Assembly: GCA_015066745.1 (NCBI GenBank)
Contig: SVNW01000022.1
Location: 1 to 47,163, forward strand
DNA length: 47,163 nucleotides
Source: Ruminococcus sp.
GTDB taxonomy: Bacteria; Bacillota; Clostridia; Oscillospirales; Ruminococcaceae
Direction of reading: 5' to 3'
The translations under genes were made by a program, and so were the position numbers. The notes beneath the pieces are model-generated. The model was not told where the DNA came from and ran no database searches. It was given only the letters and a program-made list of their open reading frames with translations. This document shows positions 39,408 to 47,163 of the stretch, in pieces. Numbering within the stretch: the first letter of the stretch is position 1; each line of letters begins with the position of its first letter.

Positions 39408-40736
39408 ATGAATAAGGAAGACGGTAAGGTTTTATCAGGTGACGAAGTTATAATAGATATTGATTCGTCACAGCTTAAATCTGTTTCTGAAGAGGAGTTA
39501 AAAAAATATCTGGAGGGTAAACCCGATATACCTAAAAATGAAAACGACAAACAGGAACTTATGGATAAGTCGGCATTTTTATGGCAGTATAAACCGGTAA
39601 ATGATGAAGAACCGGAACCTTTTGAAGAGTATATATCTTCTCATTACATAAACGGAGATATCAGAATAACCGGAGCAAGAGTAAGAGGTAAAAAGCATAA
39701 GCATGACGGTACAAATTGTGATGACTGGTTTGAATATGATACAGTAGGTGAATGGACTATAGCGGCAGTTTCAGACGGTGCAGGTTCAAAAAAGTTTTCA
39801 CGTATAGGTGCTATGGTGTCATGTAAGGCAGCTATTGCTCATATGAAAGAAGAACTTGAAAAAGTAGATAATGAAATCGTGCAGAAGCTGTCACTTCCTA
39901 TATCCGACCCGGAGTTTATGTCAGGTTGCGGTTGCTTTGCATCTATAATTCAGGACGCGGTCATAAAAGCATATGACGCTGTTAAAGATGCTTTTGAAGA
40001 CAGAAAAACAAAATATGAGTATCTTAAAGTCATTGACAGAGATATGGAATTCAAAGACTTTTCGGGAACTTTGCTTCTTTCGGCTGTAATTCCTGTTATG
40101 GTCTCAGAAAAAAAAGAATATTTTGTAGTTGCTTGTCAGATAGGTGACGGAATGATATGTTCTGTTGACAGAAATCAGCCGTTTGACAAAGCGCTCAGAT
40201 TGCTTGGTGAAGCAGACAGCGGTGCTTATTCTGGAGAAACAGATTTTCTGACGTCCGAGTCAATGAGGAAAAAAGAAAATCTTATGGGAAAGACAAAAAT
40301 AATGAGAGGTGCTTCTTCAGCTGTTATTCTTATGACAGATGGCGTGGCAGACGATTATTTTCCCAATTCGCCTCAGTTACTCAGACTGGTGCTTGACCTT
40401 GAACTCAACGGTGTTCTTAGCAGTCCTGCTACGGATAGATCATGTGAAGAGGAAATACGTTGTAAGATCCCTGAACCTATATGTTATCCGTGGGTAAATG
40501 ACAATGAAAAAATGATCGCTGTGCAGTATGCATCAAGGATATCAGATTGTACAGGTTGCACGATTGCACAAATGTGGGATGATCCATCACTGATATCAGA
40601 ATCATCGCTGTGTAACTTTGAAGATGAGCTTCCGGAAAGCGAAGAAGAATTACTTCTCAGATGGCTTGACAATTATGTCGAAAGAGGCTCTTTTGATGAC
40701 AGAACACTGCTCATTTTAAGTGTTGACGGAAAATGA
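39408..40736 (+). CDS. PP2C-type protein phosphatase of the Ter cassette
   Basis: 442 aa from ATG 39408 (GGGTGAG upstream; an in-frame GTG at 39393 is less well supported). A leader of about 90 residues, acidic and probably disordered (PDIPKNENDKQELM), precedes the PPM/PP2C domain. Visible motifs are AAVSDGAGS (metal-binding Asp), DFSGTLLLSAV, CQIGDGMIC, ILMTDGVADDYF and the C-terminal DDRTLLILSV. All key metal-binding Asp residues appear present. It would remove phosphate from Ser/Thr of partner proteins and oppose the adjacent kinase. It ends 10 nt before the kinase start, so expression is probably coupled. Confidence 0.9.
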   Translation: MNKEDGKVLSGDEVIIDIDSSQLKSVSEEELKKYLEGKPDIPKNENDKQELMDKSAFLWQYKPVNDEEPEPFEEYISSHYINGDIRITGARVRGKKHKHDGTNCDDWFEYDTVGEWTIAAVSDGAGSKKFSRIGAMVSCKAAIAHMKEELEKVDNEIVQKLSLPISDPEFMSGCGCFASIIQDAVIKAYDAVKDAFEDRKTKYEYLKVIDRDMEFKDFSGTLLLSAVIPVMVSEKKEYFVVACQIGDGMICSVDRNQPFDKALRLLGEADSGAYSGETDFLTSESMRKKENLMGKTKIMRGASSAVILMTDGVADDYFPNSPQLLRLVLDLELNGVLSSPATDRSCEEEIRCKIPEPICYPWVNDNEKMIAVQYASRISDCTGCTIAQMWDDPSLISESSLCNFEDELPESEEELLLRWLDNYVERGSFDDRTLLILSVDGK

Positions 40737-40746
40737 GGGGTGTAAT

Positions 40747-42222
40747 ATGGAGAAAATAGCAAAAGCACTGCTTTCAGACGGCAGTGAGATAGAATATGTT
40801 ATAACGGATAATCCTCCGAGAGGAGGAATGAAGTATACATACTTCACTCCCGACAAAGCATATGTTGTACAGTTTTTTAACGATCCGGCCAATGCCAATG
40901 ATCCTAAAATGCAGGATCGAATAAAAGCAATAATAGGCAGATATAATCCGACTATACCGGAAGAAGAGGGCGGAGCAAACGGAAATGATGTTTATACAGC
41001 GTCTTACTTTGCAAAACGTTTTTGCTGGCCGGTAGCAATAGTGGTAAAGCCTGAGTTTGGCATTGTAAGTCCGTCATACCCTAAAAATTTCTTTTTTACA
41101 GCAAATGCTTCGCAGATTTTGAAACTTGAAGGAAAAGATAAAAAAAGTAACTGGTTTACCGGGAAAAACAGAAAATATCTTAATGCTTCGGAGCTTGGAG
41201 ATTTCAGAACAACACTACAGATGTGTATTCTGCTTTCAAGATCTTTAAGACGAATGCATCAGGCAGGTCTGGCACATTCCGATCTCTCTTTTAACAATGT
41301 ACTTACAGATCCGAAGACAGGTACTTGTGTTATCATAGATATCGATTCACTTGTAGTACCGGGACTTTTCCCACCGGAAGTCATCGGAACGAGAGGTTAT
41401 GTTGCACCTGAAGTACTGCAGACTCTTGGAATGGAAAGAAGTAAACGTAAGTATCCGGGTGTGCAGACTGATCTTCATTCGATGGCTGTTCTTATGTATG
41501 AATACATTTTTTTAAGACATCCTATAATAGGTCCGAAAATATATTCAAGAGATGCCGAAGAAGATGATTTTCTTTGTCTTGGTGAATGTGCTACATTTAT
41601 CGAAGATCCCGATGATACTTCAAATCGTCCGCCTGATCTTAAGGTGACTATCAAAGATCTCGGACCGTATCTTGAAAAATTATTTCTTGATGTTTTCTCA
41701 AAGGGGCTTCATTCTCCTGATAAAAGACCTTCTGCAATGGAGTGGGAAAGAGGTCTGGTAAAGACATGGAATATGCTTCATAGTTGTTCAAATCCCAATT
41801 GTGAAAAGCGTCATTTCATACTTTACGATATACAAGATCCTGTCTGTCCTTTCTGTAGCAAAAAAATAAAAGATAAGAAAATCTTAAAACTTGTATTTAT
41901 GGCTCAGAGAAAAGGGTATACAGGAAGGTGGTTTAAAAGTTCTGAACTTATTGCTGAAAACAATACACCACTATGTATGTGGAATCTTTATTCCAATATA
42001 TTTCCCGATGAAAAGGCTCATGACAGGGAAGTAAAAGCGTATATAAAACAAAAAGATGACAAATATTATCTTGTAAACTTAAAACTTGATAATTTATTGT
42101 CACCCGATGGAAATACAGTGCCTAAGGGTTATGCTTTTGAACTTTCAGAAGGTATGGCTTTCAGGCTTGTAAGTGACGACAACAGTTTGCTTTTAAAAGT
42201 GGAACTGTTTGAAAATATATAA
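40747..42222 (+). CDS. Ser/Thr protein kinase with C-terminal zinc ribbon (Ter cassette)
   Basis: 491 aa from ATG 40747 (GAGGGG upstream). A protein-kinase fold is indicated by RMHQAGLAHSDLSFNNVL (catalytic loop, His177-Ser-Asp179, with Asn for metal), IIDIDSL in the place of DFG, and GTRGYVAPEVLQ in the place of the APE motif. The N-lobe is unusual: an RGGMKYTYFTPDKAYVVQFF strand pair replaces the glycine-rich loop, and Lys is not obvious, as in other Ter kinases. After the kinase domain come paired Cys (CSNPNCEKRH ... CPFCSKK), a zinc ribbon, and a C-terminal beta-rich extension of about 115 aa. Together with the vWA and PP2C proteins it forms the triad described for Ter-linked signalling. 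Confidence 0.88.
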   Translation: MEKIAKALLSDGSEIEYVITDNPPRGGMKYTYFTPDKAYVVQFFNDPANANDPKMQDRIKAIIGRYNPTIPEEEGGANGNDVYTASYFAKRFCWPVAIVVKPEFGIVSPSYPKNFFFTANASQILKLEGKDKKSNWFTGKNRKYLNASELGDFRTTLQMCILLSRSLRRMHQAGLAHSDLSFNNVLTDPKTGTCVIIDIDSLVVPGLFPPEVIGTRGYVAPEVLQTLGMERSKRKYPGVQTDLHSMAVLMYEYIFLRHPIIGPKIYSRDAEEDDFLCLGECATFIEDPDDTSNRPPDLKVTIKDLGPYLEKLFLDVFSKGLHSPDKRPSAMEWERGLVKTWNMLHSCSNPNCEKRHFILYDIQDPVCPFCSKKIKDKKILKLVFMAQRKGYTGRWFKSSELIAENNTPLCMWNLYSNIFPDEKAHDREVKAYIKQKDDKYYLVNLKLDNLLSPDGNTVPKGYAFELSEGMAFRLVSDDNSLLLKVELFENI

Positions 42223-42247
42223 AATTCTTTACGCAAAGGAGCAAATA

Positions 42248-44968
42248 ATGGAAAATTCAAATGAAAAGAAATTCGGCTTGACCACTCAGCAAGTCGAAGA
42301 GTCCAGAGCCAAGAACGGTTCTAACAAGCTGAGTGAAGTTGAGGGAGAAACTTTCTGGGACAAGCTTAAAGGTAACTTTGGCGATCCTATGATCAAGATT
42401 CTCTGTGTTGCATTGCTCGTAAACGTACTTATTTTTGTACTCGGTGCAACAGGTGTTCTTAAGGATGTTGACGTAGAATGGTATGAACCGGTTGGTATCG
42501 CAATAGCTATTGCGCTTGCAACACTCGTTTCAACATTTTCAGAGTTCAGAAATGAAAATGCATTCCAGAAACTTCAGGAAGAAGCTTCAAAGATCACATG
42601 TAAGATTTACAGAGATTCAGCTATCAAGGAAATTCCGATCGATGATATAGTTGTAGGCGACTGTATTCTTCTCCAGTCAGGTGACAAGATTCCTGCTGAC
42701 GGTGTTATCGTTGATGGTGAAATCAAAGTTGACCAGTCTGTTCTTAACGGTGAATCAAAGGAAGCAAAGAAAATCGTTGTTCCTGAAAATTATTCAGACG
42801 AAGGCGAAGCAATGGACTTCCTTAATCCTTACAAGGTATTCAGAGGTTCTGTAGTATGTTCAGGTAACTCAGTAATGAAAGTTACTGTAGTAGGTGACAA
42901 GTCTGTTTATGGTCAGATCGCTAAGGAACTCCAGCAGGACGACGATCGTGAAAGCCCACTTAAAGTAAAGCTTTCAAACCTTGCAGGCGGTATCAGTAAG
43001 TTTGGTTATATCGGCGGTGTGGCTATTGCGGTTGCATTTATGATAAGACAGATCCTTTCAATAGACGGTGGCGCAAGTGCTTACTTTGCACAGGGAATTG
43101 CTCCGATACTTGCTGACTTCCTTGATGCTATTATTCTTGCAGTTATCATCATCGTTATGGCAGTTCCGGAAGGTCTTCCGCTTATGATCGCTCTTGTTTC
43201 AGCTATGAACATGGGTAAGATGCTCAAGGATAACGTTCTTGTAAGAAAGATAAACGGTATTGAAACAGCCGGAAGTCTTAATATCCTCTTCAGTGATAAG
43301 ACAGGTACTATCACAAAGGGTAAACTTGAAGTAGTTACATTTATAGACGGTGCTCTTAATGAATGTTCAAAGGCAGAAGAAGTTAAGGGCGGTCTTTCAA
43401 AGATAATGTCAGTTGCTATCCATCACAATACAACATCTATCATCTCAAGAGAAGATGGTAAGGTAAAGGTTGTAGGTGGTAACGCAACAGAAAAGGCAGT
43501 TCTCGGATTTGCAGCCGATGTTCTTCCGGAAGGTGTAAAGGTAGAAAAGATCACTTCTATTCCTTTCAACAGTACAAACAAATATTCTGCTACACAGGTT
43601 AAGGGTGACTTTAACTATACTCTTATCAAGGGCGCTCCTGAAAAGATGCTCTCAAGATGTAAATATTACTTTGATGAAAACGGCAATAAGTGTGAACTTA
43701 CAAATGCGAAAGCTCTTGATGACAAGATAAATGAACTTGCAAACAGAGCTATCCGTGTACTTGCACTTGCAGTAGCTGATGAAGATCTCGGTGAAGAATC
43801 ACTTCCTGACGGCGAATGGACACTTATCGGTCTCCTCGGTATCCGTGACGAAGTACGTCCTGAATCTGTTACAGCTATCCATGAAGTACACCAGGCAGGC
43901 GTACAGGTTGTAATGATCACAGGTGACCGTAAAGAAACAGCGGTTGCTATCGCAAAAGAAGCAAATCTCCTTACAGCAGATACAGATGTTGTTCTTACAT
44001 CTGATGAACTTCAGAAAATGTCTGATGACGAAATAAAGAAGATCCTTCCGAATATCAGAGTTATTGCCCGTGCTCTTCCTACAGACAAGAGCCGTCTTGT
44101 AAGACTTGCACAGGAACTTGAACTCGTTGTAGGTATGACAGGTGACGGTGTTAATGACTCACCTGCACTCAAGAAAGCAGACGTTGGTTTTGCTATGGGT
44201 GGCGGTACAGAAGTTGCTAAGGAAGCTAGTGACATCGTTATTCTCGATGATAACTTCAACTCAATTGACAAGGCTATCCTTTACGGACGTACAATCTTCA
44301 ACAGCATAAGAAAGTTTATCGTATTCCAGCTTACAATTAACGTTGCAGCTGTTCTTATCTCATTTATTTCACCACTTCTCGGTATCAATGAACCACTTAC
44401 AGTTATTCAGATCCTCTGGGTAAACCTCGTAATGGATACTCTTGCAGCTCTTGCGTTCGGTGGAGAACCTGCACTCAAGCGTTTCATGAAGGAAAAACCG
44501 AAGAAACGTTCAGAAAGTATCGTAAGCAAAAATATGTGGACAAGTATTATCACAGGAAGTTTGTGGATGGTACTTCTCGGAATAATTCTTCTTATCTTTA
44601 CTCCTGTACAGAAAATTTTTGTTGACGGAGCTTCAACAGACAAGCTTTTCAGTATGCCTGATTTCAGTGATGATAATTATCTCGTTCTTGGTACAGCATT
44701 CTTTGCATTCTTTATCTTCTCAGCAGTATTCAATGCATTCAATGCAAGAACAGATAAGATAAATCTTTTTGAAAACATCAACGGAAACAAGGGATTCTTA
44801 AAGATCCTTGCTATTATAGCAGTTATACAGGTAGCTATGACATATCTTGGCGGTTCTATCCTCCGTTGTCATGGCCTTGACGCTGTACAGTGGCTTGTAG
44901 TTCTCGGAATGGCTATTTCTATTATTCCGGTAGATCTTTTAAGAAAAGTGATAATGAAAAACAAATAA
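42248..44968 (+). CDS. Calcium-transporting P-type ATPase (PMCA/SERCA type)
   Basis: 906 aa from ATG 42248 (AAGGAG upstream). A P2-type cation pump with MITGDRKETAV and TGDGVNDSPALKKADVGFAMG in the P and hinge domains and DKTGT phosphorylation motif at Asp350. Transmembrane segment 4 carries VPEGLPLMIAL, the Ca2+-binding pattern of P2A/P2B pumps. The actuator loop reads NGES where most pumps have TGES. The N-terminal LTTQQVEESRAKNGSNKL is typical of this group, and the C-terminus has the extra helices of the PMCA-like type. It should export Ca2+ from the cytoplasm. Location inside the Ter cassette between kinase and TerD is noteworthy because TerD proteins bind Ca2+. Confidence 0.95.
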   Translation: MENSNEKKFGLTTQQVEESRAKNGSNKLSEVEGETFWDKLKGNFGDPMIKILCVALLVNVLIFVLGATGVLKDVDVEWYEPVGIAIAIALATLVSTFSEFRNENAFQKLQEEASKITCKIYRDSAIKEIPIDDIVVGDCILLQSGDKIPADGVIVDGEIKVDQSVLNGESKEAKKIVVPENYSDEGEAMDFLNPYKVFRGSVVCSGNSVMKVTVVGDKSVYGQIAKELQQDDDRESPLKVKLSNLAGGISKFGYIGGVAIAVAFMIRQILSIDGGASAYFAQGIAPILADFLDAIILAVIIIVMAVPEGLPLMIALVSAMNMGKMLKDNVLVRKINGIETAGSLNILFSDKTGTITKGKLEVVTFIDGALNECSKAEEVKGGLSKIMSVAIHHNTTSIISREDGKVKVVGGNATEKAVLGFAADVLPEGVKVEKITSIPFNSTNKYSATQVKGDFNYTLIKGAPEKMLSRCKYYFDENGNKCELTNAKALDDKINELANRAIRVLALAVADEDLGEESLPDGEWTLIGLLGIRDEVRPESVTAIHEVHQAGVQVVMITGDRKETAVAIAKEANLLTADTDVVLTSDELQKMSDDEIKKILPNIRVIARALPTDKSRLVRLAQELELVVGMTGDGVNDSPALKKADVGFAMGGGTEVAKEASDIVILDDNFNSIDKAILYGRTIFNSIRKFIVFQLTINVAAVLISFISPLLGINEPLTVIQILWVNLVMDTLAALAFGGEPALKRFMKEKPKKRSESIVSKNMWTSIITGSLWMVLLGIILLIFTPVQKIFVDGASTDKLFSMPDFSDDNYLVLGTAFFAFFIFSAVFNAFNARTDKINLFENINGNKGFLKILAIIAVIQVAMTYLGGSILRCHGLDAVQWLVVLGMAISIIPVDLLRKVIMKNK

Positions 44969-45011
44969 TTAATTAAAATTAAATTTTAACTGAAGGGAAG
45001 GTACAAAAATC

Positions 45012-45593
45012 ATGGCAGTAAATTTACAAAAAGGACAGAAGGTAGATCTCACTAAGGGAAATGCCGGTCTGAAGAAGGTAACAGTCGGTCTTGGCTGGGA
45101 CGAAGCACAGAAAAAGGGGCTTTTTAGCAGAGTGCAGGATATAGACTGTGATGCAGTTGCTCTTGTTCTTGAAGAGGATAAGCTCAAAAGTAAAAATGAT
45201 GTTATTTTCTATAATAATTTAAGACACAGCTCAGGTTGTGTAATACATCAGGGGGATAATCTCACAGGCGGCGGCGACGGCGATGATGAACAGATCATGG
45301 TATATCTGAGCGACCTTCCCCAGCAGTATACAAAGGTCGTTTTTGCAGTTACTATCTATCAGGCATATCAGAGAAATCAGCACTTCGGCATGATAAAAAA
45401 TGCATTTATCCGAATAGTTGATTCAGATACAAGACAGGAACTTTGCAGATACAATCTGACTGATAACTATGACAATCAGACAGCAATGGTATTTGGTGAG
45501 CTTTACAGAAGAAACGGCGAATGGAAGTTCAACGCTGTTGGTGAAGGTACAAGCGACGACGGTGTTTCACAGCTTATAAAGAGATTTTTATAA
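45012..45593 (+). CDS. TerD-family protein 1
   Basis: 193-aa TerD-fold protein with no signal peptide. The two Ca2+-binding clusters are seen: DIDCDAVALVL (about residues 43-53) and HQGDNLTGGGDGDDEQI (about 80-96), matching the DLDxSxxLL and HxGDNxTGxGDGDDE hallmarks. The second cluster is intact; the first has Cys where Leu is usual. TerD proteins bind Ca2+ strongly and are linked to tellurite resistance, phage-channel colicin resistance, and envelope stress. It follows the Ca2+ ATPase gene by 43 nt, preceded by GGAAGG. The start MAVNLQKGQKVDLTKG is normal for the family. Confidence 0.93.
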   Translation: MAVNLQKGQKVDLTKGNAGLKKVTVGLGWDEAQKKGLFSRVQDIDCDAVALVLEEDKLKSKNDVIFYNNLRHSSGCVIHQGDNLTGGGDGDDEQIMVYLSDLPQQYTKVVFAVTIYQAYQRNQHFGMIKNAFIRIVDSDTRQELCRYNLTDNYDNQTAMVFGELYRRNGEWKFNAVGEGTSDDGVSQLIKRFL

Positions 45594-45641
45594 AATCTTT
45601 TTAGGATAATTTCAAATGATATTTCAGGGAGGTATATGACA

Positions 45642-46226
45642 ATGGCAGTAAGTTTATCAAAAGGACAGAGAGTTAGTCTTGACAAGGGAATAGTAAAGGC
45701 TCTTGTAGGTCTTGGTTGGGATACCAACAAGTATGACGGCGGTTATGATTTTGACCTCGATGCGGCAGCATTTCTTCTCGGTGACAACGGAAAGGTTACA
45801 TGTGATGAAGACTTTATCTTCTACAACAATCTTTCAAGCAGAGATGATGCTGTAGTTCATACAGGTGACAATCTCACAGGTGACGGCGACGGTGATGATG
45901 AAGTTATCATGATCGACTTCACTAAGATACCAAGCAATGTTTCAAAGATTGCTATAACAGTTACTATTCATGATGCTATCAACAGAAAGCAGAATTTCGG
46001 ACAGGTTTCAAATGCTTATGTACATGTTGCTAAAATGGCAAGTGATGCTGATACAACCGGCGAAGAAGTTCTGAGATTTGACCTTGTTGAAGATTTCTCT
46101 ATAGAAACAGCTATTGTTGTTTGTGAGATCTACAAAAACGGAAATGACTGGAAATTCAATGCTGTTGCAGCAGGATACCAGGGTGGACTCGAAGCACTTT
46201 GCAGAAGTTTCGGAGTAAATGTCTGA
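45642..46226 (+). CDS. terD: TerD-family protein 2
   Basis: 194 aa. ATG 45642 is preferred over 45636 because AGGGAGG (45626-45632) then lies 9 nt away instead of 3, and [16 protein letters not shown] matches the paralogue start. Both Ca2+ clusters follow consensus ([11 protein letters not shown] and [17 protein letters not shown]), closer to typical TerD than the upstream copy. The two genes arose by an old duplication, as similarity is limited to the motifs and the core. Its stop is followed by a strong terminator, so the six-gene cassette ends here. No TerC or TerB was seen. Confidence 0.94.
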   Translation: MAVSLSKGQRVSLDKGIVKALVGLGWDTNKYDGGYDFDLDAAAFLLGDNGKVTCDEDFIFYNNLSSRDDAVVHTGDNLTGDGDGDDEVIMIDFTKIPSNVSKIAITVTIHDAINRKQNFGQVSNAYVHVAKMASDADTTGEEVLRFDLVEDFSIETAIVVCEIYKNGNDWKFNAVAAGYQGGLEALCRSFGVNV

Positions 46227-46241
46227 TTAATTAATCAAAAT

Positions 46242-46275
46242 AAAAAAGCTGTATCGTTTTCGGTACAGCTTTTTT
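46242..46275. terminator. Bidirectional terminator after the Ter cassette
   Basis: A 15-bp stem AAAAAAGCTGTATCG/CGGTACAGCTTTTTT (46242-46256/46261-46275, one G-U pair) with a TTTT loop. The A-tract and T-tract make it usable from both strands, serving the convergent minus-strand gene. Confidence 0.9.
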
Positions 46276-46281
46276 AATATA

Positions 46282-46932
46282 TCAGAAATTACTCATAAAA
46301 TTTTTTACGATATCTATAAAATGTTTTGAATTTATATAGATTATAAAACCGATCTGAGCAACACATATAAATGTTCCTATATAAAACATAAGCTTATTTA
46401 CAAGCCCGTCAGAGTAACAAAGGTTAAATCCTACTCTGACTTTTTTTAACGGATATAACAGTCGTATTTTCTTTTTATTAAGCATATCAATAAGTATATG
46501 AGAACACATTGCTACAGCCATATAAGGAGCGGTGACCGGAAATATGATCGCTGTACCTATAGTAATAAGTATCACGCCGGGTACCGAGTGCATAAACGAA
46601 CGATGCGGACAATGCGCGCCGAATATACATACAGCCAGTATAAACATAAATCCGCCAAGAAGGCGTACAATATTCTTATCACTTTTAAATCTTGCGACTA
46701 TATCGGTGCCAAGAAAAATATCACCGATAAAAATCAGAATTATACAGACGGTGACTATAGCCAGGACTTTTTTGAAACCTTTTTTGCTTTCCGAGGAGGC
46801 GATATCAATGTCACTTATAACAGAACCAACAGAAGAAATGCCAAGACAGAGAAGTAGATTTCTTGGAGTAGCAGGTTGTGTTATAAGCAGAGATGTGGCA
46901 CAACCTATAGCGAGATGTGTTTTTGCAGTCAT
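46282..46932 (-). CDS. YdjM/DUF457-like membrane-bound putative metal-dependent hydrolase
   Basis: 216-aa polytopic membrane protein. It has the YdjM-like opening MTAKTHLAIG, an internal HRSFMHSVPGV (conserved H-R-x-x-x-H of DUF457) and MCSHILIDMLNKKKI with a His/Asp pair, all typical of the family, which is thought to bind a metal. Five to six hydrophobic segments are visible (for example VLAIVTVCIILIFIGDIF and LLGGFMFILAVCIFG). Members are sometimes SOS-regulated in E. coli, but I see no LexA-type box here. Convergent with the Ter cassette, from which it is separated by a bidirectional terminator. Confidence 0.88.
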   Translation of the reverse strand: MTAKTHLAIGCATSLLITQPATPRNLLLCLGISSVGSVISDIDIASSESKKGFKKVLAIVTVCIILIFIGDIFLGTDIVARFKSDKNIVRLLGGFMFILAVCIFGAHCPHRSFMHSVPGVILITIGTAIIFPVTAPYMAVAMCSHILIDMLNKKKIRLLYPLKKVRVGFNLCYSDGLVNKLMFYIGTFICVAQIGFIIYINSKHFIDIVKNFMSNF

Positions 46933-46970
46933 TATTTTAAGAATCCTTTCATTAATTTTGATATAATATA

Positions 46971-46999
46971 ATTATACAATTTTTTTGTTTAAAAATCAA
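46971..46999 (-). promoter_or_regulatory. Promoter of the YdjM-like gene
   Basis: On the minus strand: TTGATT (46999-46994), a 17-bp spacer and TATAAT (46976-46971). The start near 46964 gives a leader of about 32 nt. Confidence 0.7.
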
Positions 47000-47111
47000 T
47001 AAAATATAACTAATGGGTAAGAAAAAGAAGATAACATGTTACTATTCAGCCCCACCTCTAATAAAAATCAAAAAGTTTTCAACAAGAAATAAAAGTTTTC
47101 AATAAAATAAG

Positions 47112-47139
47112 TTGAAAAATTTTTATGCTAAGATACAAT
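47112..47139 (+). promoter_or_regulatory. Possible promoter reading out of the window
   Basis: TTGAAA (47112-47117), a 16-bp spacer and TACAAT (47134-47139) would drive a gene beyond the right edge. It lies in an A/T-rich stretch with a repeated AAAAGTTTTCAA element (about 47069 and 47091). No gene is visible between 47000 and 47163. Confidence 0.35.
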
Positions 47140-47163
47140 AGAAAACTCTTATCAAAAATGGTA

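Noticed and set aside
46498..46966. Two plus-strand frames (119 and 144 aa) opposite the YdjM-like gene
   Set aside because: They overlap a well-supported membrane-protein gene on the minus strand and show no recognisable motif or ribosome binding site.
1..47163. tRNA, rRNA, prophage, CRISPR or replication-origin genes
   Set aside because: No cloverleaf, rRNA-like segment, phage structural gene or dnaA-box cluster was recognised on either strand by reading.

Overview
The window reads as chromosome of an AT-rich, Gram-positive, anaerobic Clostridia member, most likely a Ruminococcus-type gut or rumen fibre degrader. The evidence is a C-terminal type I dockerin on a secreted enzyme (cellulosome-style attachment), AAGGAGG-type ribosome binding sites, several TTG/GTG starts, housekeeping genes typical of Firmicutes (YlmH, GlmM, L-lactate dehydrogenase) and a BspA-like leucine-rich repeat surface protein. 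The assignment is inferred from gene content; no rRNA or tRNA gene is present.

Layout. (1) 1-126: probable right end of an IS200/IS605-type (TnpB) element whose transposase lies outside the window. (2) 245-6381: a dockerin-bearing secreted metallopeptidase, a D-Ala-D-Ala carboxypeptidase, a bifunctional NAD(P)H-hydrate repair enzyme and a small lipoprotein, closed by a terminator. (3) 6506-28581: one long type IV pilus operon with a consensus extended -10 promoter. It encodes two pilins, an attenuator-like hairpin, PilC, PilM, PilN, PilO, three minor-pilin-like proteins, PilB, and then a 14-kb gene for a giant (about 4,690 aa) protein. That protein has a genuine prepilin N-terminus, an array of about 17 paired modules and a BspA-like LRR C-terminus. 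A perfect 15-bp terminator closes the operon. (4) 28613-30846: YlmH-type S4 protein, GIY-YIG protein, DUF4261-like protein and a 57-aa DUF4250-like protein. (5) 30926-34432 (minus): a stand-alone NRPS-like protein with order A-T-C plus the C-terminal piece of a second A domain. (6) 34622-37889: glmM, a zinc-ribbon membrane protein, and ldh preceded by a hairpin that contains its own ribosome binding site. (7) 37990-38481: an orphan SMI1/KNR4-like protein. (8) 38565-46275: a Ter-type stress cassette (TerY-like vWA protein, PP2C phosphatase, kinase with zinc ribbon, Ca2+ P-type ATPase, two TerD proteins) with its own consensus promoter, a pair of direct repeats and a terminator. (9) 46282-46932 (minus): a YdjM-like membrane protein.

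The most unusual part is the pilus operon. PilB, PilC, PilM, PilN and PilO form an assembly machine, the first two pilins are probably the fibre subunits, and the GspK/I/J-like minor pilins probably initiate a tip. The giant protein would then be a modular pilin that displays a very long repeat stalk ending in an LRR adhesin domain. Neither prepilin peptidase (PilD) nor retraction ATPase (PilT) is in the window. The second most interesting unit is the Ter cassette, where a Ca2+-pumping ATPase sits between the kinase/phosphatase/vWA triad and the Ca2+-binding TerD proteins.
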